Part shown: piece after piece, positions 34,212-43,732 of the stretch
Layout: every line of letters starts with the position of its first letter
How positions within the stretch are numbered: position 1 is the stretch's first letter
DNA from: JAKZRT01 sp965247915
Lineage (GTDB): Bacteria; Pseudomonadota; Alphaproteobacteria; Rhodobacterales; Rhodobacteraceae
Reading direction: 5' to 3'
DNA length: 64,000 bases
NCBI GenBank assembly: GCA_965247915.1
Contig: OZ252048.1
Location: 2,294,001-2,358,000, forward strand
The notes under the pieces: model-generated
What the model saw: only the letters and a program-made list of their open reading frames with translations
Told to the model about the DNA's origin: nothing
Databases searched by the model: none
Program-made: the position numbers and the translations under genes

Positions 34212-35987
34212 TTACAACGGCCACACCACCAAAATAACCGGCACCGACACCGCCAGAACCAACACCTCGAGCGGCAGGCCGATGCGCCAGTAGTCGCCGA
34301 AGCGGTAGCCGCCGGGGCCGAGGATGATGGTGTTGTTCTTGTGGCCGATGGGGGTCAGGAAGGCACAGGAGGCGGCCACCGCGACGCCCATCAGGAAGGC
34401 GTCGGGGTTGGTGCCGGTGGCTTGCGCCAGCCCGAGTGCTACCGGGGCGGCGATCAGGGTGGTGGCGACGTTGTTGAGGAAATCCGACAGCGTCATGGTG
34501 ACCACCATCAGCACCAGAAGCGCGGTCCAAGCCGGCCAGGCGCCGGTGAGGCGCACGATCTGACCGGCGATCAGGTCGGCACCGCCCAAATGCTCGAAGG
34601 CCTCGGCCAGCGGGATCAGGCTGGCCAGAAGAACGATCACTTTCCACTCGACCGCCTCGTAAATCGCCGCCCCGCCTACCAGCCCGAGACCCGCGTAGGC
34701 AACCACGCAGGCCGCCAGCGCGATGGGCAGCGAGAGGACGCCCGCGACCGCGAGACCGATGGCCAGAGCAAAAAGCCCGACCGCCAGCCCGGCCTTGGAA
34801 CGCTGGATCACCGGTGTTTTGCGGCCTTCCAGCGGCAGCACGCCCAGCCAGGCGCAGGCCGCCGAGACCCGCTCGGGGGTGCCCAGCAACAACAGGACGT
34901 CGCCGGGTTTGATGGTCAGCAGGCGCACCCGGTCGCGGAACCGCCGCCCGCCGCGCGCCACGCCCAAAAGCGTGACCGAATGGCGATAGAGCAGTTGCAG
35001 GTCGCGCGCCCGACGCCCCGCGATGCGCGCGCCTTCGGGCACGATGGCCTCGGCCAGCGCCAGGCTTTCGGAGGCAACGCCGCCGGTGTGTTTCTCGGAC
35101 CCGGCAAAGTCGAGCGACGCCTGGCCCATGAACGCCTCGATGGCGCGTGGGTCGCCCTCGACGACGATGAAATCGCCGGGCCGGACCGGTTCGTGGCGGG
35201 CAAATCCGGGCTGGCGCCGTCCGCCGCGCACCAGACCCAGAATGTTGACATCGTGTTCATCGGCCAGCGGATAGAGATCGGCGATCACACCACCGGTATC
35301 CGCCACTTTGTCGCCTACCCGCAGTTCGGCGACATAGCGCCCGGCTTCGCCTTCGGCAGGAAGAGCCTTACTGTCGCCGCGCTCGGGCAGCAGGCGCCAG
35401 CCGACTAGGGCCACAAAGGTGATCCCGACCAGCGCCACGGCCAGCCCGACCGGCGCGAAATCGAGCATTCCGAACGGCTCGCCGAGCGTTTCCTGCCGGT
35501 AGGCGGCGATGACGATGTTGGGTGGCGTGCCGATCAGGGTGATCATGCCGCCGAGGATGGTGGCGAAGCTGAGCGGCATCAGGGTCCGGCCCGCCACGCG
35601 CTTGGCCTTGCGCGCCGCCTCGAGGTCGAGCGGCATAAGCAGCGACAGTGCGGCGACGTTATTGATGATCGCCGAGATCCCAGCCCCGACCGCGGCCATG
35701 GCCGCGATATGGATGCGAACCGGGCGCTCGCGGTCCAGGAGGCGCGTGGCGATCAGTTCCACCGCCCCCGACCCGGTGAGCCCGCGCGACACGATCAGCA
35801 CCAGCGCGATGATGGCGACCGCTGGGTGTGCGAAGCCCGAGAAAAAGTCGTTGGCCTCGACCAGCCCCAGTGTCGCGGCCAGCACCAGCGCGCCGAAGGC
35901 CACGAGGTCGTAGCGCACCCGGCCGTGGATCAGCAGCACGAAGACAGCGGCGAAGATGGCGAATATCAGGGTCTGGTCACTGGGCAT
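34212..35987 (-). CDS. DASS/SLC13-family anion permease with two TrkA-C domains
   Basis: This inner-membrane transporter of 591 residues has about 11-12 helices split by a cytoplasmic insert of two TrkA-C (RCK_C) domains at roughly residues 205-375. Family features are IISAIINNVAALSLLMPL, SFATILGGMITLIGTPPNIVIAAYR and, in the second half, LSDFLNNVATTLIAAPVALGLA. Such proteins take up sulfate, dicarboxylates or silicate-like anions with sodium or protons; the substrate here is unknown. The stop lies 78 bases from the end of the IS1182 element. The protein appears complete. Confidence 0.9.
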   Translation of the reverse strand: MPSDQTLIFAIFAAVFVLLIHGRVRYDLVAFGALVLAATLGLVEANDFFSGFAHPAVAIIALVLIVSRGLTGSGAVELIATRLLDRERPVRIHIAAMAAVGAGISAIINNVAALSLLMPLDLEAARKAKRVAGRTLMPLSFATILGGMITLIGTPPNIVIAAYRQETLGEPFGMLDFAPVGLAVALVGITFVALVGWRLLPERGDSKALPAEGEAGRYVAELRVGDKVADTGGVIADLYPLADEHDVNILGLVRGGRRQPGFARHEPVRPGDFIVVEGDPRAIEAFMGQASLDFAGSEKHTGGVASESLALAEAIVPEGARIAGRRARDLQLLYRHSVTLLGVARGGRRFRDRVRLLTIKPGDVLLLLGTPERVSAACAWLGVLPLEGRKTPVIQRSKAGLAVGLFALAIGLAVAGVLSLPIALAACVVAYAGLGLVGGAAIYEAVEWKVIVLLASLIPLAEAFEHLGGADLIAGQIVRLTGAWPAWTALLVLMVVTMTLSDFLNNVATTLIAAPVALGLAQATGTNPDAFLMGVAVAASCAFLTPIGHKNNTIILGPGGYRFGDYWRIGLPLEVLVLAVSVPVILVVWPL

Positions 35988-36046
35988 TTGAGGCGCAGTT
36001 TGTCAGGAAGCGCGCGGACGACCAAGGACGAATTGTCGCGCGCGTC

Positions 36047-36145
36047 GACCTCTCCCCCATCCCCTCTCCAGGGCGGAGAGGGGGGCCGCCCGCCCGCAAT
36101 GGTACGCTTCCCCCTTCGCGTGGGAGGGGGGGGTCGGGGGGAGGC
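36047..36145. repeat. C/G-rich intergenic palindromic repeat, family A copy 3
   Basis: It starts GACCTCTCCCCCATCCCCTC and ends GGGGGGAGGCC, with an inner GGGCGGAGAGGGG arm. It lies between the DASS gene and the ABC exporter gene and matches copies at 15988 and 18023. Confidence 0.85.
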
Positions 36146-36179
36146 CCCGTATCGGGTCAGGGGCGCGCGCGGGCGGTCT

Positions 36180-38081
36180 TTAGGCGCTTTCGGGTGGCAG
36201 TTCTGACTCTAGGCCGCGCGCCGCGATGCTTGCGACTTCGGCTCCGACTGCGGGGCGCGGCAGACGCGGCGCGTCGTCCTGATCGGCGGCCTGACGGTGC
36301 CAGAGCGCGGCATAGCGGCCGTCAGCGGCCAGAAGCGTTGTGTGGGTGCCTTCTTCGACGATCTGCCCGGCTTCGAGCACCACGATGTGGTCGGCCTCGG
36401 CTATGGTCGAGAGGCGGTGCGCGATGGTGATCACCGTGCGCCCCTGCCCGATTGCGGCCAGCTGGCGCTGGATCTCGACTTCGGTTTCGGTATCGAGCGC
36501 CGATGTGGCCTCGTCCAACAGCAGGATCGGCGGGTTTTTCAGGATGGTGCGGGCGATGCCGACGCGCTGTTTCTCGCCGCCCGATAGTTTCAGGCCGCGT
36601 TCGCCGACGGTCGTGTCATAACCTTCGGGCAGGTCGTTGATGAAGGTGTCGATCTCGGCGGCCCGTGCTGCGGCCTCTATCTCGGCAAAACTGGCGTCGG
36701 GGCGCCCGTAGGCGATGTTATAGCGGATGGTGTCGTTGAACAGCACGGTGTCCTGGGGCACCACGCCGATGACCTCGTGCAGGCTGGCCTGGGTTACGTC
36801 GCGCACGTCCTGGCCGTCGATCCGCAAGGCCCCGCCGTCGACGTCGTAAAACCGGAAGAGCAGCCGCCCGATGGTCGATTTGCCCGACCCGGAAGGTCCG
36901 ACGATGGCGAGGCTCTGGCCGGGCTCAACCCGGATCGAAACGCCTTGCAGGATGGGCCGCGCGGCGTCGTAGCCGAAAAATACATTATCCAGTTCGACAG
37001 CACCGCCGTTCACCACGATTGCCGGCGCGCCCGGTCTGTCGGCAACCTCGGCGGGCTGTTCGAGCAGGTCGAACATTTCGCCCATGTCGACCAGGCTCTG
37101 GCGGATTTCGCGGTAGACAGTGCCGAGGAAATTCAGCGGCAGGGTGATCTGGATCATATAGGCGTTGACCATGACAAAATCGCCGACCGTCAGTACGCCG
37201 TTGCCCACGGATATCGCCGACATCGCCATGACGATCACCAGCCCTGAGTTGATCAGAACAGCCTGACCGAAATTGAGCGCCCCAAGCGAACTGGCGGTTC
37301 GCAGCGCCAGTCCTTCGTAGGCGGCCATGGAAGCGTCGTAGCGCATCGCCTCGCGCGCTTCGGCCCCGAAGTATTTCACGGTCTCGAAGTTCAGCAGGCT
37401 GTCGATGGCCTTTTGGTTGGCCTCGGTGTCGCGCTCGTTCATTTCCCGGCGGATCTGAACCCGCCATTCGGTCACTTTGAAGGTGAACCAAGTGTAGAGC
37501 ACGATGGTGACCAGGACCACGACCAGATACCAAATGTCAAAAACCAGCGCCAGGATCACGCCGATCATGGCCAGCTCGAGGATCAGCGGACCGATTGAGA
37601 AGAGCATGAAGCGCAGCAGAAATTCGACCCCCTTCACGCCGCGTTCGACGATGCGCGAAAGACCCCCGGTCTTGCGGGTGATGTGATAGCGCAGCGACAG
37701 CGCATGAATATGGGTGAAGGTCTCGAACGCCAGCGATCTGAGCGCCCGCTGACCGACGCGGGCAAAGATCACGTCGCGCAGTTGCTGAAGGCCGATGTTC
37801 ATCAAACGCGCGAAACCATAAGCCACGGTCAGCCCGACCGCCCCGAAGAGCAGAAGCTGCGCGCCTTCGGGCGCGTCACCGGCCAGGGCATCGACCGCCG
37901 TCTTGAAGAAAAACGGTGTCGTAACCGCGACCACTTTGGCCAGGACCAGCAAGATCATCGCCACAACTACGCGGCGTTTGACCCAAGCCTGACCCGGCGG
38001 CCAAAGATAGGGCACCACCTTTTTGATGGTGCGCCAGCCGCTGGTGCGGTCTTTGGCGGCGTTGGTTTGGGTTGCGGACAT
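36180..38081 (-). CDS. Atm1/HMT1-type ABC exporter (fused membrane and ATPase domains)
   Basis: This half-transporter of 633 residues dimerises to make an inner-membrane exporter. The N-terminal membrane domain has six helices (for example FFFKTAVDALAG, PLILELAMIGVILALVFDIWYLVVVLVTI). The nucleotide-binding domain has Walker A GPSGSGKSTIGRLL, signature LSGGEKQR and Walker B ILLLDEATSALD, followed by TVITIAHRLST. The NLGQAVLINSGL-like and YREIRQSLVDMGEMF segments are typical of the Atm1/ABCB7 branch, which exports glutathione-linked sulfur or metal species. The exact substrate is inferred. The gene is complete. Confidence 0.92.
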   Translation of the reverse strand: MSATQTNAAKDRTSGWRTIKKVVPYLWPPGQAWVKRRVVVAMILLVLAKVVAVTTPFFFKTAVDALAGDAPEGAQLLLFGAVGLTVAYGFARLMNIGLQQLRDVIFARVGQRALRSLAFETFTHIHALSLRYHITRKTGGLSRIVERGVKGVEFLLRFMLFSIGPLILELAMIGVILALVFDIWYLVVVLVTIVLYTWFTFKVTEWRVQIRREMNERDTEANQKAIDSLLNFETVKYFGAEAREAMRYDASMAAYEGLALRTASSLGALNFGQAVLINSGLVIVMAMSAISVGNGVLTVGDFVMVNAYMIQITLPLNFLGTVYREIRQSLVDMGEMFDLLEQPAEVADRPGAPAIVVNGGAVELDNVFFGYDAARPILQGVSIRVEPGQSLAIVGPSGSGKSTIGRLLFRFYDVDGGALRIDGQDVRDVTQASLHEVIGVVPQDTVLFNDTIRYNIAYGRPDASFAEIEAAARAAEIDTFINDLPEGYDTTVGERGLKLSGGEKQRVGIARTILKNPPILLLDEATSALDTETEVEIQRQLAAIGQGRTVITIAHRLSTIAEADHIVVLEAGQIVEEGTHTTLLAADGRYAALWHRQAADQDDAPRLPRPAVGAEVASIAARGLESELPPESA

Positions 38082-38267
38082 TCAGGCCCTGCAATTGGTT
38101 GGGCTCACAAATATGTGCTCGGACCATGATTGGCCAGAGGCGGCGGCGGCGGGAGGCCTGTTTCTTTTTGCACAATGCTGCGTTTGACTGAGGTCTTGCG
38201 TCGCCTTTGGCGCCGCGACAAGCGAGGGGGGCCGGCCCCCCTCGCGCTCCCCGCGGAGCAACAGTGT

Positions 38268-39221
38268 TTATATTGCGTAGAATTTCTGATCGCGTTCCAT
38301 TGCATTCAGGGTAACGACCATTTTTCGCATGACGGCGGTGATGGCCAGTTTGGGTGGTTTTCCTGCATCGACGAGCCGCTGGTAGAGGGCAGAGAACGGG
38401 GTTCTTTTGGCGCGTGTCGCCGACAGCGCCGCCATGTAGAGGGTATTTCGCAGGTCTTTTCGCCCGCCGCGGCACACCCGTTTGCCCCGCCAGCGACCGC
38501 TTTGCCGCGCGAACGGTGCCACGCCGACCAGAGCGGCGATTTCCCCGCGTGTGACGCGGCCGAGCTCGGGAAGCCCGGCAATCATCGCCGCACTGGTGAC
38601 CGCCCCGATCCCGGGAAGGCTGGTCAGGCGGCGGGCGCGATTGCGCCAGGCCGTGTCCGCTTCGATCAGGGCATTGATCTGCGCGTCCAGCGCCCTGATA
38701 TCGGCCTCCAACCGGGTCAGTGCGTGGCGGATCATGGCGCGGATATCTTCAAACGCGGCTTGTTTGAGCTGGCATTTTTCGGCAATGCGGCGGGTCAGAA
38801 GCGCCCGCCGTCGCGTGGTCAAAGCCTTGATGTAGCGCTGACCTGCTGGCTCATCGAGGCTTGGTGCGGGGCGCATCCGCTGGCCGAACAGCGCCAGAAT
38901 ATAGGCATCGATCCGGTCGGTCTTGGCCAGTTGCCCGCCTGCATAGGCGAATTGCCGGACCCGCTGGGGCAGCAGCCGCGCCACCGGAACTCCGGCGCCC
39001 TGAAGGGCCTCATACAGCGCCGATTCATAGCCGCCACTGGCCTCCAGAACGACGAGCTCAGGCGATGTTCCGGCCAACTTCTCAAGCAGCATCGCATGGC
39101 CCTGCGGCGTGTTCGGCAAACTGAAATGACGCTCGCTGTCGCCCTGCAACAGGCAAATGTCCAGGCCGTCCCGCGAAATGTCGCATCCCGCGAAGTAAGG
39201 TGTTAAGGTCACGTTATCCAT
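38268..39221 (-). CDS. IS110-family recombinase/transposase (copy 1)
   Basis: The N-terminal RuvC-like DEDD domain shows FAGCDISRDGLDICLLQ, VVLEASGGYESALYEAL and KTDRIDAYILALF. The C-terminal Tnp20 domain shows LTSLPGIGAVTSAAMIAGLPELGR, ALVGVAPFARQSGRWRG with the likely catalytic serine, and RKDLRNTLYMAALSA. The protein is identical to the copy at 51147-52100. The start is uncertain between the ATG at 39221, a GTG three codons later and an upstream TTG. IS110 enzymes use a bridge RNA transcribed from the element's non-coding end to choose targets. Confidence 0.93.
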   Translation of the reverse strand: MDNVTLTPYFAGCDISRDGLDICLLQGDSERHFSLPNTPQGHAMLLEKLAGTSPELVVLEASGGYESALYEALQGAGVPVARLLPQRVRQFAYAGGQLAKTDRIDAYILALFGQRMRPAPSLDEPAGQRYIKALTTRRRALLTRRIAEKCQLKQAAFEDIRAMIRHALTRLEADIRALDAQINALIEADTAWRNRARRLTSLPGIGAVTSAAMIAGLPELGRVTRGEIAALVGVAPFARQSGRWRGKRVCRGGRKDLRNTLYMAALSATRAKRTPFSALYQRLVDAGKPPKLAITAVMRKMVVTLNAMERDQKFYAI

Positions 39222-39402
39222 CCTTATCTGCGGCCTTGGCGACAACAGCGCCGGGCCAGTCAACAGTTCGGTTTGGGTGGTTACCCAAGGGGCTGGGGAC
39301 CCGGCTCCCAGACGACCTCAAAGCGGGTCAAGTATTTGCCGGCCTCCCGCCCGCCAACAAAATAGCAGACCGCGGACAGATAAGTATTTTTGGAAATGTG
39401 AT
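39222..39402 (-). ncRNA. Candidate bridge-RNA region of IS110 copy 1
   Basis: This 181-base non-coding left end upstream of the transposase is the position and size in which IS110-group bridge RNAs are encoded. A TTGGGT/ACCCAA hairpin with a 4-base loop and other GC-rich stems are visible. No transcript can be shown from sequence alone. Confidence 0.35.
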
Positions 39403-39492
39403 AATGGCAACGGCGCGGCGTTTCGCGACTGCCGGAGACAGGCGCTATAAGTCGCTTGCGCCGCAGGGGCTTAATTTGACAGCTGCTACGGG

Positions 39493-41070
39493 TTAGTGGT
39501 TTGGGACAGTAAAGACCTGGCCCGGGTAGATCAGGTCGGGGTCGCGGATCTGGTCGCGGTTGGCCTCGAATATGTGCACGTATTGGAACCCTTCGCCATA
39601 GTTGCGCGTGGCGATGCCCCAAAGCGTATAGCCCGGCTGAACCGTGACCAGCGTCACCGCGCTGCCGCCTTGCGCCGTGGCGGCCTCGGCGGCTTCGGCC
39701 AGCACCGCAGCCTCTTCCTTCTGGAATGGCGTCTCGACCCGCGAGGTCACGGTACCCCCGGCATCGACCTCGTCGATCCGCAGCGTGTAAACACCGCTGT
39801 CAACCTCAGGAAGTGCGGCCCGCCACGAGCCGTCCGCGGCGATGCGCGCGGTCTTGATCGGCTCGTTGTCGACATAGACCCGAACGAAATCGCCGGTTGG
39901 CGCGCGCCCCGAGATCGCAACATCGCCGCCTTCGTCATAGCTGATCGCGTCGATCACGATGTTGGCCAGGGCGGCGGGGTTAATCTGCGAATTGGTTGGC
40001 TGAAGCACGCGCACGCCGGTTTCGTCGGTCAGAATGACGCCGCGCGCGCGCGGCGTTTCGGGCTCGGGTTCGGGTTCGGGCTCGGGTTCGGGCGTAGCTT
40101 CGGCGGTGACGAAAATTTCGGGCGTCGCCGGGGCGCTATCGGTTGCTTGAGCCTCGGGCTGCCCTGCATCCGGTGCCGCCTCGGGCGCTGTGTTGTCCGG
40201 CGTGTCGAGCGCCGCTGCGGCAATCTCAACGTCGGGCTCGACGCCATCGGACACGCCCGGTTCCAAATCGGCGGTTTCGGGCGCAGGCTGGAGCGCGGGC
40301 TGGTCGGCGTCTTCGGCATCTGCTGGTGCATCTGCGGTTTCCTGCACGGGCTCTTGGGCCACTGCCGGGGCCTCGGAACCACCGGCGTCTGCGGCCGGTG
40401 TTGCTGGCGATGCGGTGGCCCCGGTCGAGGCAGCCTGGGTGTCCGCGGCGGGCGCTGCGACTTCTTCGGCGAGCGCTGCGACCTCCTCGGCGGACGCTGC
40501 GACCTCCTCGGCGGGCGCCGGCGTTTCCACGACGCCAGCCACTTGCGGTTCCGGTTCGGGGGGCGGCGTCAGGATGACCGTCTGGGCGGAAGGCACCCGC
40601 GCGCCGTCAGGCGTGATCGCCAAAAGCGAGATCAGCTGCGGCTTGTCGCTGAGCTCGATGGAAAACAGCGCCACAAAATTTCCGCGCGCATCGGCGGGCG
40701 TCTCGAAAACTTTCTGGTCATCGAGCAGGATGTGGATGAGATCGCCCGGGCCGGAGCGTCCGGCCAGCACGGCCCCGCCATCGGGATCAACCCGCACCAC
40801 GTCGAAGCTGGGCACCACCGGTTCGGGCGCTTCAGCGGCCGGGGTCTCGGGCGCGGTCTCGGTGGTGTCGGTGCCCGGCTCGGCGGGTTCGGCCGGGGTC
40901 CCGGTTACGGTCTCGGTCGCGGTCGCAGACGCGGCAACCTGATCCCCGGCCGCGTCGCCCGGCGCGGTGGCGTCGCGATTGGTGAGGAAAAAAAGAACCA
41001 CCACGGCGACCGCCAACAGCCCCGCGACCGCTGCGCCCACGCGTGCCCCAGACCATGACCCGTTCGCCAT
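39493..41070 (-). CDS. Membrane-anchored LysM-domain protein with a long acidic low-complexity region
   Basis: This protein of ~525 residues starts with a membrane anchor (VGAAVAGLLAVAVVVLFFLTN). There are two short beta-rich segments of Ig/BON-like appearance (VVRVDPDGGAVLAGRSGPGDLIHILLDD and VIDAISYDEGGDVAISGRAPTGDFVRVYVDNEPI). A 150-residue Ala/Pro/Glu-rich linker lies between them, and a C-terminal LysM motif follows (VQPGYTLWGIATRNYGEGFQYVHIFEANRDQI, PGQVFTVP). LysM domains bind peptidoglycan, so the protein probably spans from inner membrane to wall. The linker holds repeated PEPEPEPE runs and TSSAEEVAA-type repeats, so its length may vary among strains. Confidence 0.88.
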   Translation of the reverse strand: MANGSWSGARVGAAVAGLLAVAVVVLFFLTNRDATAPGDAAGDQVAASATATETVTGTPAEPAEPGTDTTETAPETPAAEAPEPVVPSFDVVRVDPDGGAVLAGRSGPGDLIHILLDDQKVFETPADARGNFVALFSIELSDKPQLISLLAITPDGARVPSAQTVILTPPPEPEPQVAGVVETPAPAEEVAASAEEVAALAEEVAAPAADTQAASTGATASPATPAADAGGSEAPAVAQEPVQETADAPADAEDADQPALQPAPETADLEPGVSDGVEPDVEIAAAALDTPDNTAPEAAPDAGQPEAQATDSAPATPEIFVTAEATPEPEPEPEPEPETPRARGVILTDETGVRVLQPTNSQINPAALANIVIDAISYDEGGDVAISGRAPTGDFVRVYVDNEPIKTARIAADGSWRAALPEVDSGVYTLRIDEVDAGGTVTSRVETPFQKEEAAVLAEAAEAATAQGGSAVTLVTVQPGYTLWGIATRNYGEGFQYVHIFEANRDQIRDPDLIYPGQVFTVPNH

Positions 41071-41170
41071 CAAAAAAACCCTGTGCGTGCCGCCGCCCCG
41101 AGGCGGACTTGTGAGACCTTATCAACGGCGGTATCAGGGGTCAAAACCCGAAGCTCAAGGCATTTTTCCC

Positions 41171-41734
41171 ATGATCGCCCCGAAAAAGTCGATTTGCGTC
41201 TATTGCGGCGCAAGGTCGGGCCGGTCACCGGCCTATGCAGAAGCCGCCCGCGCGATGGGCGCCGCCATCGCCGAAAACGGCTGGCGGCTGGTTTACGGGG
41301 CCGGTGACATTGGCATCATGGGCCAGGTGGCGCGCGCCGCGCAGGCGGGCGGGGCCGAGACCCTGGGCGTGATCCCCACCCACCTGATGACCGCCGAGGT
41401 TGCCAAGCGCGACTTGCACCACCTGGTCATCACCGAGACCATGCACGAACGCAAAAAGGTGATTTTCATGAATGCCGACGCGGTGGCGGTGCTGCCCGGT
41501 GGCGCGGGGTCGCTGGACGAGTTTTTCGAGGTGCTGACCTGGGCCCAGCTGGGGCTGCACCAAAAGCCGGTTTTTCTGGTGAATATCGAAGGCTACTGGG
41601 AGCCGCTCATCGCCCTGATCGACCACGTGATCGCCGAGGGGTTCGCCGACGCGGGCCTGAAATCCTGGGTTACCGTCGTGCAGTCAGTGGCTGATCTGGT
41701 GGAATTACTTCTTCCAGATCGACGTGCAACCTAA
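41171..41734 (+). CDS. LOG-family protein (cytokinin-riboside-phosphate phosphoribohydrolase-like)
   Basis: This 187-residue cytosolic Rossmann-like protein starts ICVYCGARSGRSPAYAEAARAMG. It carries the LOG signature PGGAGSLDEFFEVLTWAQLG and the ETMHERKKVIFMNADA segment. LOG proteins hydrolyse nucleoside 5'-monophosphates to a free base and ribose-5-phosphate. In bacteria without cytokinin the physiological substrate is usually unclear. The ATG at 41171 is chosen on family similarity, although no strong ribosome-binding site precedes it. It converges with sodB over a hairpin. Confidence 0.92.
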   Translation: MIAPKKSICVYCGARSGRSPAYAEAARAMGAAIAENGWRLVYGAGDIGIMGQVARAAQAGGAETLGVIPTHLMTAEVAKRDLHHLVITETMHERKKVIFMNADAVAVLPGGAGSLDEFFEVLTWAQLGLHQKPVFLVNIEGYWEPLIALIDHVIAEGFADAGLKSWVTVVQSVADLVELLLPDRRAT

Positions 41735-41755
41735 AGATTTTTCACGAAAAATCTT
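41734..41755. terminator. Probable bidirectional terminator between LOG gene and sodB
   Basis: AAGATTTTTC and GAAAAATCTT form a perfect 10-bp stem with a 2-base centre. It begins at the LOG stop, between two convergent genes. The arms contain runs of T on either strand. Confidence 0.6.
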
Positions 41756-41804
41756 AGTGCTAGAATTTCTTCGTTAAGAATTTCCCGCCCCACCAACCCA
41801 AAGG

Positions 41805-42404
41805 TCACATCCGGCTGGCGACGTTTTCCCAGTTCACCAGGTTGTCGAGGAAATTGGCCAGATAGGCGGGGCGCTTGTTGCGGAAGTCGATGTAATAGGA
41901 ATGCTCCCAGACATCGCAGCCCAGAAGTGCTGTTTGGCCGGTGCAGAGCGGGTTGACGCCGTTCTCGGTCTTGGTGACCGCAAGCGAGCCATCGCGGTTT
42001 TTGACCAGCCAGGCCCAGCCCGAACCGAACTGGCCGATGCCAGCGGCGGTGAATTGTTCCTTGAAAGTATCGACCGAGCCAAGGCTTTGCGTGATGGTGC
42101 TTTCCAGCTCGGAGGGCATGGCCGAGGGCCCCGGCCCCATCATCTGCCAGAACTGGTTGTGGTTCCACAGCTGGCTGATGTTGTTGAAAATACCGTTCTG
42201 GGCGACCGCGCTGGCGTCATAGGTGCCGGTGATGATCTCTTCCAGGCTTTTGCCGTCCCACTCGGTGCCCGCGATCAGCTTGTTGCCGTTGGTCACATAG
42301 GCGTTGTGGTGCAGGTCGTGGTGATATTCGAGCGTTTCGCGCGACATGCCGGCATCGGCCAGCGCGTCGTGGGCATAGGGAAGGTCGGGAAGTTCGAAAG
42401 CCAT
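41805..42404 (-). CDS. sodB: Superoxide dismutase, Fe/Mn family
   Basis: This cytosolic enzyme converts superoxide to hydrogen peroxide and oxygen. The 199-residue chain has metal ligands in LEYHHDLHHNAYV, NHNQFWQMM and DVWEHSYYIDFRNKRPAYLANFLDNLVNWE. The AAGIGQFGSGWAWLV segment with a glutamine near 140-150 suggests an iron-preferring enzyme (inference). The gene is complete, monocistronic in appearance, and converges with the LOG gene. Confidence 0.95.
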   Translation of the reverse strand: MAFELPDLPYAHDALADAGMSRETLEYHHDLHHNAYVTNGNKLIAGTEWDGKSLEEIITGTYDASAVAQNGIFNNISQLWNHNQFWQMMGPGPSAMPSELESTITQSLGSVDTFKEQFTAAGIGQFGSGWAWLVKNRDGSLAVTKTENGVNPLCTGQTALLGCDVWEHSYYIDFRNKRPAYLANFLDNLVNWENVASRM

Positions 42405-42545
42405 GGTATCCCCCTGTTCGTTGGAAGGCTTGAGTTTCTAAGGCAGACCTGAGTGTTCGAAGGGCTGGCGTCAAGCCCCCCTTGCCGAAGGTGGCTCAGA
42501 AAACCGCCGGACCCGCGCCAGTTGGTGCCGACAGGAACCGCCGCG

Positions 42546-43577
42546 TTACGTCTCTGCGCGGGGGGCATCGAAATAGCTGGAGAGCACCTCAGACATTATC
42601 CGGTCGACCAGTTTGGGCGACACATGCCTGAACTCATCACTTTTCCACGCAAGCGATGGATCGGACAGCGCCACAAATTCGTAGGACGGGAAATAATCCA
42701 CCCCGTCGTGCGTCAACACAAACTCTTCGATCGCGGCGCGCTGGACCGCTTTCGAATAGGTATTCGCGACCAGAACATCCATATCGCGAAATGTCGATGA
42801 CAGGGGAACCGGCGATACGGTCGCAAGCATTTTTATCGGGCCGGTCCGATGGCGCCGAAGCAAAGCGTAGAGATTTCCGAGCCCCTCGATCACGTCGTGA
42901 TAGCTGAGCACACGGAATTCGAACCGGTCAGGGTAGTCCCGTCGCAGCTGGTGGGGAGGGGTGACATTAAGATAGATTTCCAACTGGGTGTCGTACCACG
43001 TTTCGACATAACCCAAGGTCACCACTATGACATCGGCGTGTTTGATCTGGGCGATTGCGTCGAGATAATTGTGCCGAAAGGTCACGATTTCATCCAGGGT
43101 CCCGTCCAACTTGGCGATGCCGAGTTGGCAGTCGCAATAGGTCCCGTCGCGCATGGAATAATACAGCGCCTCACCGGGAAAGGTGTCGCGTTCGAGAGCC
43201 CATTTAAGGTCGTTCACGATGGAATGAATGGTATACTTGTTGAAAAAGTTGCCCGAAAAACCCCGACTGTCGGCCACGGACCCAAGCTCGAATTCGCGGC
43301 TGAGAACCCGCATCCCGGCCTTGATGAGTGCGTGTTCCAGATTTCGCGCAAAGCACGACCCGACCGCAAAAATCGTTTCTTCCGGACCGATCGAAAAACT
43401 TGGTTGAATGGCTGGCATATCAATCGGCACCAGCCGGCCAGCGTCTTTTCCGGGCCTTGGATATTTGCGCATACAATTGCTGCGCCGTCGCGCTGCGACC
43501 TTGGCCGAACTTGCCTGTTCGAGATTCGAATTCTTGCTCAAGTCAGCCCTATGGTGTGAATGGCCCGTGAAATCCAA
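42546..43577 (-). CDS. GSCFA-domain protein
   Basis: This 343-residue protein carries the GSCFA motif itself (AVGSCFARNLEHALIKAG, near residue 75), followed by GFSGNFFNKYTIHSI and DADVIVVTLGYVETWYD-type segments. GSCFA proteins belong to the SGNH/GDSL-like hydrolase group and are often found with glycosyltransferases in surface-glycan loci; their substrates are not known. The gene is divergent from a GT61 glycosyltransferase gene. An internal ATG around residue 36 could be the true start. It has no signal peptide and looks complete. Confidence 0.85.
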   Translation of the reverse strand: MDFTGHSHHRADLSKNSNLEQASSAKVAARRRSNCMRKYPRPGKDAGRLVPIDMPAIQPSFSIGPEETIFAVGSCFARNLEHALIKAGMRVLSREFELGSVADSRGFSGNFFNKYTIHSIVNDLKWALERDTFPGEALYYSMRDGTYCDCQLGIAKLDGTLDEIVTFRHNYLDAIAQIKHADVIVVTLGYVETWYDTQLEIYLNVTPPHQLRRDYPDRFEFRVLSYHDVIEGLGNLYALLRRHRTGPIKMLATVSPVPLSSTFRDMDVLVANTYSKAVQRAAIEEFVLTHDGVDYFPSYEFVALSDPSLAWKSDEFRHVSPKLVDRIMSEVLSSYFDAPRAET

Positions 43578-43732
43578 GCGGCACGCCCTCCAAACGGCAC
43601 CGCTTGGATTGGTATGATCCTAGGCGAAGGGCGGTTAGGGTTTCAACCAAAAGCGCTTTTTTCAACCAATTTCGCCGCTGCCAAACCACGTTTACAACGC
43701 GTCCGCCGATGTGTAGGCAGCCCTGACCACGA

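Larger units (their letters stand above)
38254..39402 (-). mobile_element. IS110-family insertion sequence, copy 1
   Basis: This 1149-bp element matches 50966-52114 in reverse orientation. I see only two base differences, both in the non-coding left end. There are no terminal inverted repeats or target duplication, as expected for IS110. It lies between the ABC exporter and the LysM gene. Confidence 0.9.

Noticed and set aside
34341..35408. Long plus-strand reading frame opposite the DASS transporter
   Set aside because: It is a high-GC antisense shadow: low-complexity Arg/Gly/Gln-rich translation, no domain, and the opposite strand has a clear family match.
39496..41058. 520-residue plus-strand frame opposite the LysM gene
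   Set aside because: It mirrors the acidic Ala/Pro/Glu repeats of the LysM protein and has only glycine/arginine/cysteine-rich low-complexity translation.
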